Position numbers and translations under genes: made by a program | The notes under the pieces: generated by a model | Told to the model about the DNA's origin: nothing | What the model saw: only the letters and a program-made list of their open reading frames with translations | Database searches by the model: none | Assembly: GCA_025201865.1 (NCBI GenBank) | Contig: MU602868.1 | Span: 1-39,877 of the forward strand | Origin: Ramicandelaber brevisporus | Taxonomy: Eukaryota; Kickxellomycota; Ramicandelaberales; Ramicandelaberaceae | Direction: 5' to 3' | DNA: 39,877 nt | Part shown: positions 19,737-30,900 of the stretch, piece after piece | Position numbering within the stretch: position 1 is the first letter of the stretch | Layout: the number at the start of each line of letters is the position of its first letter

Positions 19737-22700
19737 TTAAAACTCGCCGTCCCATAAAATCGTGTTGCAATCAAACTTAACTTTGGGATGGCGACTCAAC
19801 AATCCGTCCAGATGCATACCTTCATAAATGCCTGGCACAATGATGCGCAGATGCGGCGTGACATCCGCCACCATTGCTAGAATATCCGTTGGCGTCGAGT
19901 TGAGTGAGTACTCCAGTGACACGCGCTCAACATAGTTGTGGAACTTGAACACGCTCCGCAGGAAGTCAACATGCCACTTGGAGCCACGATAGTACGTGAG
20001 CTTGAATGTGTGCATCTTGGGCAGCGAGTACAACCAAACGAGGGCATCGTGCGAGACCATGGCAAAGCTGCAGAGCTCAATCGAGTCGAGCCATGTGGGC
20101 ACGCGGAGAGCAAACTTGGTCTCATCACCGGGCTTGCGCTGGTATTCTGGAGCGTTTGCCGACCAGCCGTTCTTGAGCTCCAAGTGCAGAGCATGGCCGC
20201 GGAGACGCAAGTTGCGCAGAGCCTTGAACCAGCCAAGCCATTCGTCAATGTAAATGACAGGAGTGTTGTCATTCTTTTGGAGGTACTCACGGCCGTGGCC
20301 ATCGGCACCGTCGAGCCTCCACACGTCGACACTGAGTGTCTGCACGTTCGGAAACATCTTCGGCAGTTCGTGGAAACCAACATCTTCCTCTGGGAAAGGA
20401 AGCAGCGACAGCCATGTAATCTTGGGCCAAACACGACCCGAGGTCAGGAAGCGCGTCATTGCCACAGGAACTGTACCCTCATAGCGAATACAGTTGACAT
20501 CCCGACGAGTCAAGCAGAGCGCAGTGAGGCTTGGGAACTTTTCTTGAGACATGTCAAGATAATCGTAGTGATCGGAGCGACCGCAGCAGGTGGTGAGTTC
20601 GAGGCGGCGCAAGCGAGTGTACTCAACGTCACGGCCATCTGGCAGGAACATGCCGCGCGCCAAGTCAGCAGTGCAAGCGTGAGTACCAGTAAACTGATTG
20701 TACCAAATCAAACGCGGGGCAAAGACAGGCACCAGCTCAATTGGCAAGAACTGTGGGCCACGAACATCCAGCTCAACGAGACGAATGTGCTTGTAGGTGG
20801 ACAGCTGCTTGTACATGAGATAGAGCAGCAGCCAGCAATCATCGTCCGATGTAGCCATCAAGAGAACCTCCTCAATGGTTGGATGCACACGAATAGCCTC
20901 CATGTACTCAACTGACGCCGGATGCTCAATGTCAGCCTTGAGACGCAGAGTGAGGCGACGCACATGTGGCATCTGGACAAGACAACCAGCATAGTGTTCA
21001 CGAATGTACAGCGTGAGATTAGTGACATTTGGGAACCACTTGTGAATGGCATAGACCCACGGCTTGTAAGTGATGCGCTGATCAGATGGATACCAATTAA
21101 GACGCAGACAGTGCTTACCACCATCAACGATGTTAGCCACAACTGGGCGGCGAATAGTACCAACGAGGCGGTTAATCGGCGGTTCGTACAAAAACTGATC
21201 TTTATACTCCATATCCAGTATAAGATCCTTCAAGTATGGTAAAAGCTCAGCCAAGCGCAGATTCTCTTCTGGAAGAATAAAACTGAAGATGTGCTCGATT
21301 AATTCAAATGGCAGACGACTCAGTAGTGCTCTTTCAGTGGCCGATGGCGGTGGTAATTCTGGCTGCTTCTTCTTTCCATCTTCTATGGCCTTTTCTTTTA
21401 TACGTTCCATATAGCGAGCTTTGTCCAATTCTTCAAGAGGATGCGATTTGCCTGGTAACACTGGGAATGCATCCTCATAGCCATCAAACACAAATGGGCT
21501 AAAATCCGGTTCATTCATCTTGCGCTGTAGTCTACCGCTTCGTGGATAATGCCTGAATCTTTCAGCGCCGCTATTGCCAAGACCTTCATTTTGCTGATGC
21601 ACTGGAACTGATGACGCTGGGAGACGAGGTGCATCGATCTCGCGGGCCTTTGGGGCTGGTCCACTTCCAAACAGGTTGTTGATGAATTTGCTAAGATTAA
21701 CAGGCGGACGTACTGGTGGTCTAGGAGGCTGTTGTGCTGGCTGGTTCGCGGCTGCACCTGTAGTTGTAGTGGTTGCATGCGGATATGCTCTAGCTGTTGT
21801 AGCTGGAATAAAGTTGGCACCATGCAGAGGCGGAAGGCCGCGTGCACGGCGATTATTTGGCTGCGGACGCACGGGTATTGTGCTTGGATCTCGAGGCATA
21901 TAGGGTGAAGCACCAGTGAATGACTGGACAGTGCCAAGCAAGCCAGGCGGAGGATGGACAGGAGCTGGAGCAATCGGGAATGGCAAGAAGTCAGCATCAG
22001 TCAGGATGCGTCCATCATTTGGCTGCTCGTGTACTTCTCTAACAGTCAGGTCGCGAAGCCATGGCTGCCGTCTACGATGTGAGAGATCGTGACCGAGCGC
22101 GTGTACTCCAGCGTCTCTCTGCCGGTCACCAAGTGCTTGGAATGCATGACCTGCACCAACCAGCCGGCCTTGTTCATCGCGCAAATCTGGTTGCGGTGGT
22201 ACATTTTGTGCAGCTTGCATTAACTGCTGAAGCAGCTCAGCATACTGACCTGGTTGATTGTTTCCATTGAATGCATGTGGAGCACCAGCAGCTGCTCCTG
22301 CCATACCTGGAGCCGGTGGCATTCCAGGCGGTCCATGTGGTCCATGTGGTCCATGTGGTCCAGGAGGTCCAGGAGGTCCAGGAGGTCCAGGCTGTGGCGC
22401 ATGAGGATGTGGCCAAGTGTGACCTGGAACCGGCGCTGTGCCTGGAGCTGTGCCTTGAGCCTGCTCCTGTGCCTGAGCCTCTGCAGCGCGAGCAAGAGCT
22501 CTTAAGCGGCGCTCCGCTTCGACAGCCTCAAACACTTCCTCGCGAGTTCGATTACGGCGCGGCCTAGGATCAGCATGTGGCGGACGAGGCTGTAGCTGTG
22601 GCTGTGATGGTCCAGGAACTGGATCAACTAGGGGACGACCAAACAATGGACCGGTAATATTTAACAGTTCAGCAAAATTGCCTGGACTCGGATTTACATT

Positions 22701-23042
22701 GTTAGCTTGCTGACCATTGCCAACAACAGTAGCAGTTGCAGCAGGTCTTGCAACGGGAGGAACAGCACGCAGTCCCTGTTGCTGTGTCTGCTGCTGCTGC
22801 GTTCGCTCAGGAGATGGAATTGGATTGTTGAATATAAGCGACGAAGCTGGAGATGTGGCAGATGGCGATGCGACAGCCGATGGCATTGACGAAGTTGTTG
22901 CATTGGCTGCGCTGGCTGCGCTGGTTGCGGCTGCCGAGTTGTCGCTCGCTAAACCAGACGCGTGACCACTATTAGAACTAGCACTGCCTCTTGGGTTGCC
23001 ACGTTTCTTTTTGTTGCCGTTGCTGTTTGTCTTCCTGCTCAT
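19737..23042 (-). CDS. F-box/LRR-like protein with collagen-like tract
   Basis: This protein has 1101 residues. It starts with a basic segment (MSRKTNSNGNKKKRG), then long Ala/Ser/Pro/Gln-rich disorder. At about residues 217-238 there are seven Gly-Pro-X triplets resembling collagen. An F-box follows at about 571-605 (ALLSRLPFELIEHIFSFILPEENL). The region from about 640 to the end has repeated Leu/Val-rich beta-strand motifs such as LTLYI, LTLRL, LDVRG and RLELT, typical of irregular leucine-rich repeats. F-box/LRR proteins recruit substrates to SCF ubiquitin ligases through Skp1, so this is the likely role; the substrate is unknown. The ATG at 23040-23042 is the first in frame, and the 104 open codons upstream are leader sequence. 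The composition is Pro- and Gln-rich, like the other disordered proteins here. Confidence 0.85.
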   Translation of the reverse strand: MSRKTNSNGNKKKRGNPRGSASSNSGHASGLASDNSAAATSAASAANATTSSMPSAVASPSATSPASSLIFNNPIPSPERTQQQQTQQQGLRAVPPVARPAATATVVGNGQQANNVNPSPGNFAELLNITGPLFGRPLVDPVPGPSQPQLQPRPPHADPRPRRNRTREEVFEAVEAERRLRALARAAEAQAQEQAQGTAPGTAPVPGHTWPHPHAPQPGPPGPPGPPGPHGPHGPHGPPGMPPAPGMAGAAAGAPHAFNGNNQPGQYAELLQQLMQAAQNVPPQPDLRDEQGRLVGAGHAFQALGDRQRDAGVHALGHDLSHRRRQPWLRDLTVREVHEQPNDGRILTDADFLPFPIAPAPVHPPPGLLGTVQSFTGASPYMPRDPSTIPVRPQPNNRRARGLPPLHGANFIPATTARAYPHATTTTTGAAANQPAQQPPRPPVRPPVNLSKFINNLFGSGPAPKAREIDAPRLPASSVPVHQQNEGLGNSGAERFRHYPRSGRLQRKMNEPDFSPFVFDGYEDAFPVLPGKSHPLEELDKARYMERIKEKAIEDGKKKQPELPPPSATERALLSRLPFELIEHIFSFILPEENLRLAELLPYLKDLILDMEYKDQFLYEPPINRLVGTIRRPVVANIVDGGKHCLRLNWYPSDQRITYKPWVYAIHKWFPNVTNLTLYIREHYAGCLVQMPHVRRLTLRLKADIEHPASVEYMEAIRVHPTIEEVLLMATSDDDCWLLLYLMYKQLSTYKHIRLVELDVRGPQFLPIELVPVFAPRLIWYNQFTGTHACTADLARGMFLPDGRDVEYTRLRRLELTTCCGRSDHYDYLDMSQEKFPSLTALCLTRRDVNCIRYEGTVPVAMTRFLTSGRVWPKITWLSLLPFPEEDVGFHELPKMFPNVQTLSVDVWRLDGADGHGREYLQKNDNTPVIYIDEWLGWFKALRNLRLRGHALHLELKNGWSANAPEYQRKPGDETKFALRVPTWLDSIELCSFAMVSHDALVWLYSLPKMHTFKLTYYRGSKWHVDFLRSVFKFHNYVERVSLEYSLNSTPTDILAMVADVTPHLRIIVPGIYEGMHLDGLLSRHPKVKFDCNTILWDGEF
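22330..22392. repeat. Seven 9-bp tandem repeats encoding a collagen-like tract
   Basis: Three copies of GGTCCATGT are followed by three of GGTCCAGGA and one GGTCCAGGC. On the minus strand they encode consecutive Gly-Pro-Pro and Gly-Pro-His triplets in the F-box/LRR protein. Confidence 0.9.
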
Positions 23043-23958
23043 CGTGGAGATGGAGTGGGGGGAGGGAGGGAGGTTGTTGTGTTCCTGATGAAGGGTTTGT
23101 GGGTTTGTGGGATGGTTGGTTGTACAATGCAGCAATGAGAGTGGGAGATGAGCTTTGAAGATGAAAAGGGATCTCTCTCGTAAAGAAAGAAGAAAAATAT
23201 GCAAAAGGAACGAAAGGAACGAACGAAGGGAAAGGAAGGAAGGAAGGAAAGAAGAAACTACGCGTGCACTTGATATAGCCTTTGTATACACAGAGAATGG
23301 GAGAATGAGAGGAATCCTATTACGACAGCCAATACCAAATGAGAGAAAGAGCATAAATTGCTTACAAAGAGACTTTCCTCGCGTTTACTCTTCTTTGTGT
23401 GCAAATTCAGAGGCTGATGCTGATGTGGATGCTGATGTGGATGTGATTTTTTTGTGCACAATCCAATTGTAACTTGGATGCAAGTGCTGGCTGCGGACCA
23501 ACGAGGAATTGACATGCATGCATGCATTCTCTCGAGAAAGCTGACACTTGCGTTTGCAGACAGCCGCAGCACTACCACACAGTCTCAAGTGCACGTCGCT
23601 TTCTCGCATTGCGCTTTCAATTGTGATGTGACTGTTCTGATTTACTTCCCTTTTTGGTGTTAAATGAAGACATTAATAAAGAGAGACGAATCGCAAATGT
23701 TTAAAAGGGAGGAGGGATAAAAGCAAAGAGACAAAAGGCGTGGTAACGTTTTTTCTTTTTATAAAAGGAAGTAATTCGTTGAAGCGGTAGTAAACAAGTA
23801 GAGTAAAGTGAGGTGAAGTAGAGTAAAGTGGAGTGAAGTGGAGTGGAGTAGAGTGTGTGAATAAGCAAATAAGTAGGTATATAAAATAATAACTATAATA
23901 AACAATGTGGGGATGAGTGGGGTGGATGAAGGCGGATGTTTGAGTGAACGTAGGTGAA
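23043..23958. other. F-box/LRR leader/promoter and cyclin 3' flank
   Basis: No gene is supported. The region contains the F-box/LRR leader, a 14-bp palindrome at 23514-23527 (ATGCATGCATGCAT), two near-identical 20-bp units at 23798-23837 and the probable 3' flank of the cyclin gene. Confidence 0.55.
23798..23837. repeat. Two near-identical 20-bp tandem units
   Basis: GTAGAGTAAAGTGAGGTGAA is followed directly by a copy that differs at two positions. Further GGAGT/AGAGT echoes run to about 23857. The function is unknown. Confidence 0.75.
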
Positions 23959-26544
23959 TTATTGATGATTTGAAGATATTCTTGTAGAACGGACATGTTC
24001 ATCAAAGATGGCGAGTCTTAGTCTAACATCGTCTGGCAGATTTGCCGTTTGAGGAGGTGTGGGTAGTTGTTTATTCTGTTTCAGCTCATTCGTGCCATCA
24101 TTTGTGCTATCATCTGAATTTGACCCATTATTGCCATCAGTATTCATGTCACCATTAACAGTGGCATTAGCATCACGAGAGGAGGAGGATGAAGATGAAG
24201 AGGTTGAGAGATGAGGTAGAGGAGGAGGCGTGGCCGACGTAGGCGTGTGTGGTGCACCAACTGATATTCTTGGGTTGAAGCCAACATTTGGCGGTAGCTG
24301 GTTGTATCTTGGATGCTGATTTACCATGCTTGAGTAATACATGATCAACTCTTCCTGCCTACAAACCATTCTCCATTGTAACAGTCTGGCTAGCTCCACC
24401 TCCATTGCATTCAACTCCAGTACGCCAACTCCTCCAATTGTGCCATAAACTGATGCGGCTCCATATGAATCACAGTGTGCCTTGGCTGCAATCGAACACG
24501 CCGTAATCAAGAATCTATGGACTGTGAGGGATGTAATTGAGAATCTTGGTGGCGCTGATGTTCTTGCGGCCGGTGTTGCTGCCTGTGATTGCTGCGACTG
24601 CGATTGTGATTGTGACTGCGACTGCGACTGTGATTGCTGAGGTGCTACGGATGCTCTATCAATGTAGACAATAATGGCCAGAATGCAGCATGGCTCCAAA
24701 TTGGCAAATCTCACAATTCTAGCCAAGTACTCATGAACTGATATTTTAGGTTTTGATCTTGAGTGAAATCTGGTTAATCCCTCTGATGTAATAGGCAGTC
24801 TATCGTTATGCGCTGCCAATCTAACCAGCATGTCTGATACTAAATTGGCCAGATGATACGAGTTCGCCTGATGATATTCTGTTGGCATGTCAATCAGTGG
24901 AATCGGCGCCTTCTGTGCAATTGCTATGGCTTGGGCCTGTGTCTGTGCATGGGCCTCTGCCTGTGCTTGAGCGTGAGCACGTGCGTTCGCTTGGGCAGCG
25001 GCCTGAGCAGCAGCCTGTGCTTGGAGCTGCTGTTGCTGCTGATCATGCTGTTGCTGCTGAAGACGCGAATACTCAGCAAGCGCTCTGGCTTGCTGGTCCT
25101 GTTGATGCTGTTGTTGCCCTGAAAACGATGCTGACGACATTTGATGTGTTTGTTGATATTGATGTTGAGGTGATTGGAACTCTTCGTCTTCACTAAAATG
25201 TCCACAACCCGCACCAATACCAGCGCTGCCGTTTGCTCCAATGTCGTCGTCGTCGTCTTCCTCTTCTTCTTCACCTTCTTCACCTTCTTCGTCGTAATCG
25301 TCGCCGTTGTCGCCGTTGTCGCCGTTGTCGTTGTTGTCGTTGTTGTCGTATTCGTCAACTTCAGGCTCGTTATCAAATGCTGGCTGCTGCCGAAATGGAG
25401 GTGGATGATAGTTATGGTGGCCGTTTGAAGTGGCAGATGTCGATGTAGATGTACAGCCGTTTGTATATGACGCAGTATCACTTGCACTATCGCACCGATA
25501 GATAGACTCGTCTGGTGACAATGGACTCAGCCGTGGACTGGATGGACGCGAGCCCGTTCGTAGCTTCTTGTGGGGTGGCGGCTGACTACTGCTGTCTTGT
25601 TCTACTTCAATGTGGTTGGAGATGAGATCAGCGCTGTGGCTATTGTGGCTATTGTGGCTGCTGTGATCCTCCACTGAAGAGCAGTGTGCCGTGTGGTTAT
25701 AGCTGTAGTGTGGAAGTTCGTGGCGTGCAGTCAGCAGCTCTCGTTGCTGTTGTTGCTGGTGTTGTTGTTGCTGGTGGTGCTGGTGGTACTGCTGCTGCTG
25801 CTGGTGCTGAAGGTGACTCTGAGTCTGAACTGAGAGACCGTTGAGCCGTCTGTTTGGATGTGCCAATTGCCTCAGCCGTTGCTCTTGCTGTTGTTGCTGG
25901 TGCTGGAGCTGGAGCTGGTGTTGGTGTTGGTGTTGGTACTGTTCTCTTTGTTGATGAAGTGAGAGTGGGCCGCGTGTGGCAGAAGCCAAGGTTGGAGTTG
26001 CTGAGGCTGCTAAAGCTGAGGTTGAAGTTGAGGCTGGCAATGATGAGCAAAAAGGAGCAACACGGCTGATCGACAGCGACAGCGACAGTGACGATGAATC
26101 AACAACGGAGGCAGAGGTTGCGGAGGAGGAGGAGGTGGTGGAAGGAACAAGTATAAGGTCCGTGTTACTGGGCGGAGAAGGAAATGGGCTTGCGTGGTTT
26201 GCTGCTGTCCCAACGATGGCTCCAGGAACAATATTAACAACGTCATTGAGATATGGTTGGTACAGTTGAGCCTCGGTAAATGTCACTTCCGCCTCTGCTG
26301 AGCTGTACATGGTTGTTGTTGATATTGGAGTGGGCATTGACATTGACATTGTGATGGAAGCGGTGCAGGCAGTGCTAGAAGAAGAAGAAGAAGAAGAAGA
26401 GAGCGGACCTGCTCCCCACGTATACGTTGACACCAGCTCTGATGTAATCTCTGCTGGCTGGATGTTACGTTCTACCCGCTGTTGTTGCCGCCGTTGCCGT
26501 TGTTGTTGTTGTTGCTGGTGCTGTTGATGCGGTTGGGTGAACAT
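23959..26544 (-). CDS. Pho80-type (PCL) cyclin with long Gln-rich N-terminus
   Basis: This protein has 861 residues, with an ATG at 26542-26544. The cyclin domain lies at about 561-735. FHSRSKPKISVHEYLARI is the signature of PHO80/PCL cyclins, followed by CILAIIVYIDRAS, FSITSLTVHRFLITACSIAAKAHCD, GGVGVLELNAMEVELARLL and a VCRQEELIMYYS end. Such cyclins bind a Pho85-like CDK and act in phosphate sensing, cell-cycle entry or glycogen control; the exact target here is unknown. The N-terminal 560 residues are polyglutamine, Ser-rich, His/Gln and acidic (poly-D/E) disordered sequence, with an Ala-Gln-rich alternating stretch (AQAQAEAHAQTQAQA). A Ser-Gln alternating insert (about residues 634-650) interrupts the cyclin fold. 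The long N-terminus is unusual, since many PCLs have only about 300-400 residues. Confidence 0.9.
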   Translation of the reverse strand: MFTQPHQQHQQQQQQRQRRQQQRVERNIQPAEITSELVSTYTWGAGPLSSSSSSSSSTACTASITMSMSMPTPISTTTMYSSAEAEVTFTEAQLYQPYLNDVVNIVPGAIVGTAANHASPFPSPPSNTDLILVPSTTSSSSATSASVVDSSSLSLSLSISRVAPFCSSLPASTSTSALAASATPTLASATRGPLSLHQQREQYQHQHQHQLQLQHQQQQQEQRLRQLAHPNRRLNGLSVQTQSHLQHQQQQQYHQHHQQQQHQQQQQRELLTARHELPHYSYNHTAHCSSVEDHSSHNSHNSHSADLISNHIEVEQDSSSQPPPHKKLRTGSRPSSPRLSPLSPDESIYRCDSASDTASYTNGCTSTSTSATSNGHHNYHPPPFRQQPAFDNEPEVDEYDNNDNNDNGDNGDNGDDYDEEGEEGEEEEEDDDDDIGANGSAGIGAGCGHFSEDEEFQSPQHQYQQTHQMSSASFSGQQQHQQDQQARALAEYSRLQQQQHDQQQQQLQAQAAAQAAAQANARAHAQAQAEAHAQTQAQAIAIAQKAPIPLIDMPTEYHQANSYHLANLVSDMLVRLAAHNDRLPITSEGLTRFHSRSKPKISVHEYLARIVRFANLEPCCILAIIVYIDRASVAPQQSQSQSQSQSQSQSQQSQAATPAARTSAPPRFSITSLTVHRFLITACSIAAKAHCDSYGAASVYGTIGGVGVLELNAMEVELARLLQWRMVCRQEELIMYYSSMVNQHPRYNQLPPNVGFNPRISVGAPHTPTSATPPPLPHLSTSSSSSSSSRDANATVNGDMNTDGNNGSNSDDSTNDGTNELKQNKQLPTPPQTANLPDDVRLRLAIFDEHVRSTRISSNHQ

Positions 26545-27900
26545 GATTTCCTCCCCTCCGCGACCCTCGTGTCAGAAATGTCTCGAAGGAATATTGGTTG
26601 AATTCAGCCAATGGTAATCAAATGAGAGACTCGTGGAAAGTAGTCGATGGATGATGCTGATGCGGGTCACAGAATGGAATCTGGGAGAGGGAGGTGGAAG
26701 AGGAAGAGGAAGTGTATGCCTCGTGGGCTGCTCAACGAAGAAAAAAGAAAAATTGGTCAATGCTTCTACTACTACTGCTACTGTCACTGTTACTGCTGCT
26801 GTTGCTGCTGTTCCTGTTGTTACTGCTGCTGTGGCTACCTCAACAAAAAACACACACGCACGCACCTGCACACAAAAGGGACAGATTCGACTAGTAAGGC
26901 ACTAGACACACCGTGTTACAGCAGAAAGCAACAAAAGTGCGCAAGAAAAAGAGAGAGGGAGGGAAGGGGAAACAACCTGGATAAACACGAGCAAAGAGGG
27001 TGGAAGGTGGATCGAAAGGGAGTGGATAATATAGTGTGATCTCCGCAGATAGATGCCCACGAGGGTCAAGTTGCAGGAACCACCACAATGGTAAAAGATT
27101 GAGGAGTCCACGAAAAAATGTCCGACGGGGTGTAAAGATTATGATGTCGGGGCAGCAGAGAGGAGGGGAGGGAGAGTGTATCGCAGGCCGTGTGGGCTAG
27201 GTTGTAGATAGTGGATAGGCAAATGTGAGCCGAAATGGTAGTATCTGTGCACTAGGAAATAAGCAGGCAGACAGACCAGCTGGCGGATATATGCGCTATC
27301 AAAGAGAAGTCATGCAGCTTCTTTTAGTGGGCTATATCGCGAACCCCTCGGCGGCGGCGGAGGCTGAGGCTGGAAACGGACGTGCACGATGTCCATCAAA
27401 AGACCTCGTGGTGATCAAATGATTGGATGAATTCATGAGCAGGCGGGGATCATGGCTCATTTAACAGCTTCCATAGTTGCTAAAGGAGACGATCCTCAGC
27501 CTAAATATGAGAATACCAAGCTCACTCCGGTACAATGACGATGACAATGACGATGACAATGGCAATGGCGATGACGATGATGGTATATGTGACTGGACGG
27601 CATCGTGGGATCATAACGCTGCTGGGCATTGTCATGCTCAACCACCGTATGTTTGGCGCTTTGTTTTTTTTTTATTTTGCCACTGAGGATGGCCCACGCG
27701 GTCACACAAACGAGACCAACATGTGCTTCGCTTGATATGAGCTGGACGCGGTGTGAGTCTCGCGACTGCATCCAACTTCCCTCGAATCAACCACGCCATC
27801 ATAATTTCTCTTTCTTTCTTTTGACTTTGCATTCGGCATCCTGATTGTTGTAATTTTTTGTCTCTGTTTTCTCCTTCCACCGAACCAGCTGGCTGTCTCT
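26545..27900. other. Divergent promoter region, cyclin / RING ligase genes
   Basis: This spacer of 1356 bases separates divergent starts. It contains GA-rich and CTG/TTG-type runs (26764-26840) and an AATGACGATGAC-type repeat (27532-27580). No frame has recognisable protein content. Confidence 0.55.
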
Positions 27901-30900
27901 ATGCACTTGCCGCGGTTGTTTGTTGTGATCTGCAGTCTGGCCGTTGCATCTTGTGCAGCCCTCGAGGCAGAAGGAGGCACAGGTCGCGGTCCGCTAGCCA
28001 CCTCGCCGGCGACAGCTTCTGAGCGGGCATCTCCCGAGATTTCCACAGCAAACCCAGTATGGGACACATTGGGCACGATGCGACGGCGGCAAGATCAGCT
28101 GCTTGAGCGGTTATGGAAAACCATTGCACCAGTCCAGCGTGCATTGGACATTTACGCGCACAAGCTGGACGCATTGCTGGTAGACGGATTGCTGAAGCCA
28201 TCAGAGTCTGCAGAGAAAAGTGATGCTTCTGATGCCAAAGCGACTGCATCTACAAGCGATGCTCCAAACGACGAAAAGACAAACCAGAAGAACAAGAAGA
28301 AAAACGGGCGACTGGGCGATGAGGTGGCTCTACCGCACACCAAATTCTTCACCTTCTTCACATCAACGTACTTTGCAATGGTGCTGCTGGTGTCCATTCT
28401 CGCCAATCGCATCGATGCTGCCATCCCACCAAGACTGCGGCCACGGCCGCTGAGCCGGATTGGTAGAGTCATTGTTCGAGTTCCTTGCCTAGTTGTACTG
28501 GCTCGAGCCACGGCTGCGATGATATTTTCCTACAACGAGTGCCATTTGACAGCTGATGATGCAAGCCAATGGAATTCATGCAGCATATTGCGCAGTATTC
28601 TCATCAATAAATGGATGCTTGGCTCAGTATCGCGCGAGTTCTGGGAAATGGACGGCAAAGTGATGTACTCACTTGAGCAAGCACAATGGTTGTTGTTTAA
28701 AGCGATGTGTTTGGTGACGAGTGTTGGCATTCTAGTGTCTCGACTCGAGTCTGGGCGACATCATTCTGCTTCGTCAACGGCGTCTGTGGCTGTCCAATCT
28801 GACATGTTCACTGCAGCCGTGTCTCAAAACAACACTGCCATCATGGTCGGTCCGGCTCGACAGCCAAGCACTCCTCCTCCCGAAATGTCTGTAGCGTCCA
28901 TGTATCTTGGTCCAAGTCGCACTTCTGGTGCACGACCGCTTGCTCGTCATTCACCACGCCTAGGTGCTGCAGCGGCCACCCTGTCTCCTCTGATGGCTCC
29001 AGCCACTGCCACAACCGTGTCATCCGCCATGCCTGTTCTCTTGTCGTCGCCTGCCATGTACGAGCCAACAGCGTCGCTTATTGAATGGGCACTCATTCTC
29101 CACTTCCAAACGACACGCGAAGTCCTCGCCGTGGGAATCATCCAGGCCATGCAGATGCTGTTGCTCGAGTCGACATTACTTGTTTCGCCAGCTTGGTTGG
29201 CACGAAATCGATTGCTGCCAACCGGTGTGTTTGGCTTGGCCGGTTTGTTGCATTTTGGGTTGGCTGTGGCGAAGGCCGTAAGCAAGCGCTCTGAAGTCGG
29301 ATATCCACCGCTGCATGCTCTGGTCCGGATTCCGGAGATGGTTGTGGCCATCGTGGTGACAGTGTGTACCCTGTGTCATTTTCTTGCACTGCTGCTAGCC
29401 ATGATGACAAAGCCTCCGTCCGAGTCTCACTCTTTGCAGCGTAGTCATCGGCTGGGCTTGTGGCGGTGGCTGCAGATGACGTATGCGAGCGCTCGTGCTG
29501 GAATCCGACCGTTGTACGATGAGAGTTCGCTGCCCTCGCTCTCTGATGACTACTCGATCGCCATCTTCAAACTTGGCAACGCGTGTCTAGAAGCAACCCG
29601 GTTCAACGGATTCCGCAACGAAGGTCTGCCCATTCAGTTACCTCACTCGACATCCTTAGACTCGTGGATTAATGACGCTCGAGATACTCGGCCGAATTAT
29701 AGATTGAGGCGTGTGGATGACAGCCCGGTTATGAGTAGACAATCAACTCCAGAGGCATCTCAACTTATTCACGGATATGGTATCCCAGGCGACGCTCTAC
29801 CACCCCAATCAAGCCCAACATCACAGTTAAGGCAGCGTCATAGACCATTATCACGTCAACAGCCCCAGCAGCAACAGCAACAGCAACAACAGCAACAAAG
29901 AGGTCGACGTGTGCAGAATCATGCGGCTCGGGCTGCGCAGCCATCCTTTTCACCATTTGCACGCATCTCGGCTCGTATTGGAATGCTTGTTGCATTTTGG
30001 ACCAACTTCATTGCAGCCGGTGCTGCGCTGATCACTGCATTGTCACAGCGATGGGGCCAGAGTATTCATGACGATGATCTTAGCGACGACGACAGTCAGC
30101 TGCATTTAGAAACGTATCAAACACCAGTCATCCCAGCAATTGAACAACAGCAAGCTCCACAGCAAATCCCACAGCCTCCAAAACTCAACCTCTACGAGCA
30201 ATTTGTTTCTTCAGTGTTACACGATACAGCTTGTATGGACGATGCTGGTGAGGAGAGTTCTTCAGAATGGAACGATTTAGACAGCAGCGATGACAGTGAC
30301 AGCTCGGAAAGCGAGCAAGAGGACGACGCTGAGGATGACATTCCCAGGCTCGAGTCAACATCCACGGTTGGTGACTTTGTACGGGACTTGATTACATGGG
30401 AACCAGATGTCACAGAGTCGTCTATGGCGCCGAGCGGACATGGCGACGAATCCGGCACAGCCCTGCCATCCTTTGCATCCGTGCTCATTGCGCATCTCAT
30501 GTATTCAGCCATGGAGTCAAGACAGCAATCTCACCCAGAGCGTCAGTCCCAAGCACAAGAGCACGTGCCGAGCCCATCAGCTGCGGCTACGCCACGAATG
30601 ATGACTAGATCGAGATTCCGCCAGATCTTTGGTGACAATTCGCCTTCTTCAGTGGCATCCACGCCAGTTAGACAGTCGACATTGTGGCCTGGCAACGACC
30701 GGCGGCAGCAGATGAGTGACTTGGTTGAAGAGACCCGATCTAGAGCATCACCATCCGACTTTAGCAAAAGGAATCCGCAGCCAGCAGTGTCATCGGGTGC
30801 AGAGGCACTGCCAGTCTGCGTCGTTTGTCACACAGAGCAGCGCACAATTCTGCTTCATCCGTGTCGCTGTCTCTCGCTGTGTGACGACTGCCGACAAGCT

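Noticed and set aside
19938-20915. 325-codon plus-strand frame antisense to the F-box/LRR gene
   Set aside because: The sense strand encodes a coherent LRR-like region; the antisense frame shows no domain.
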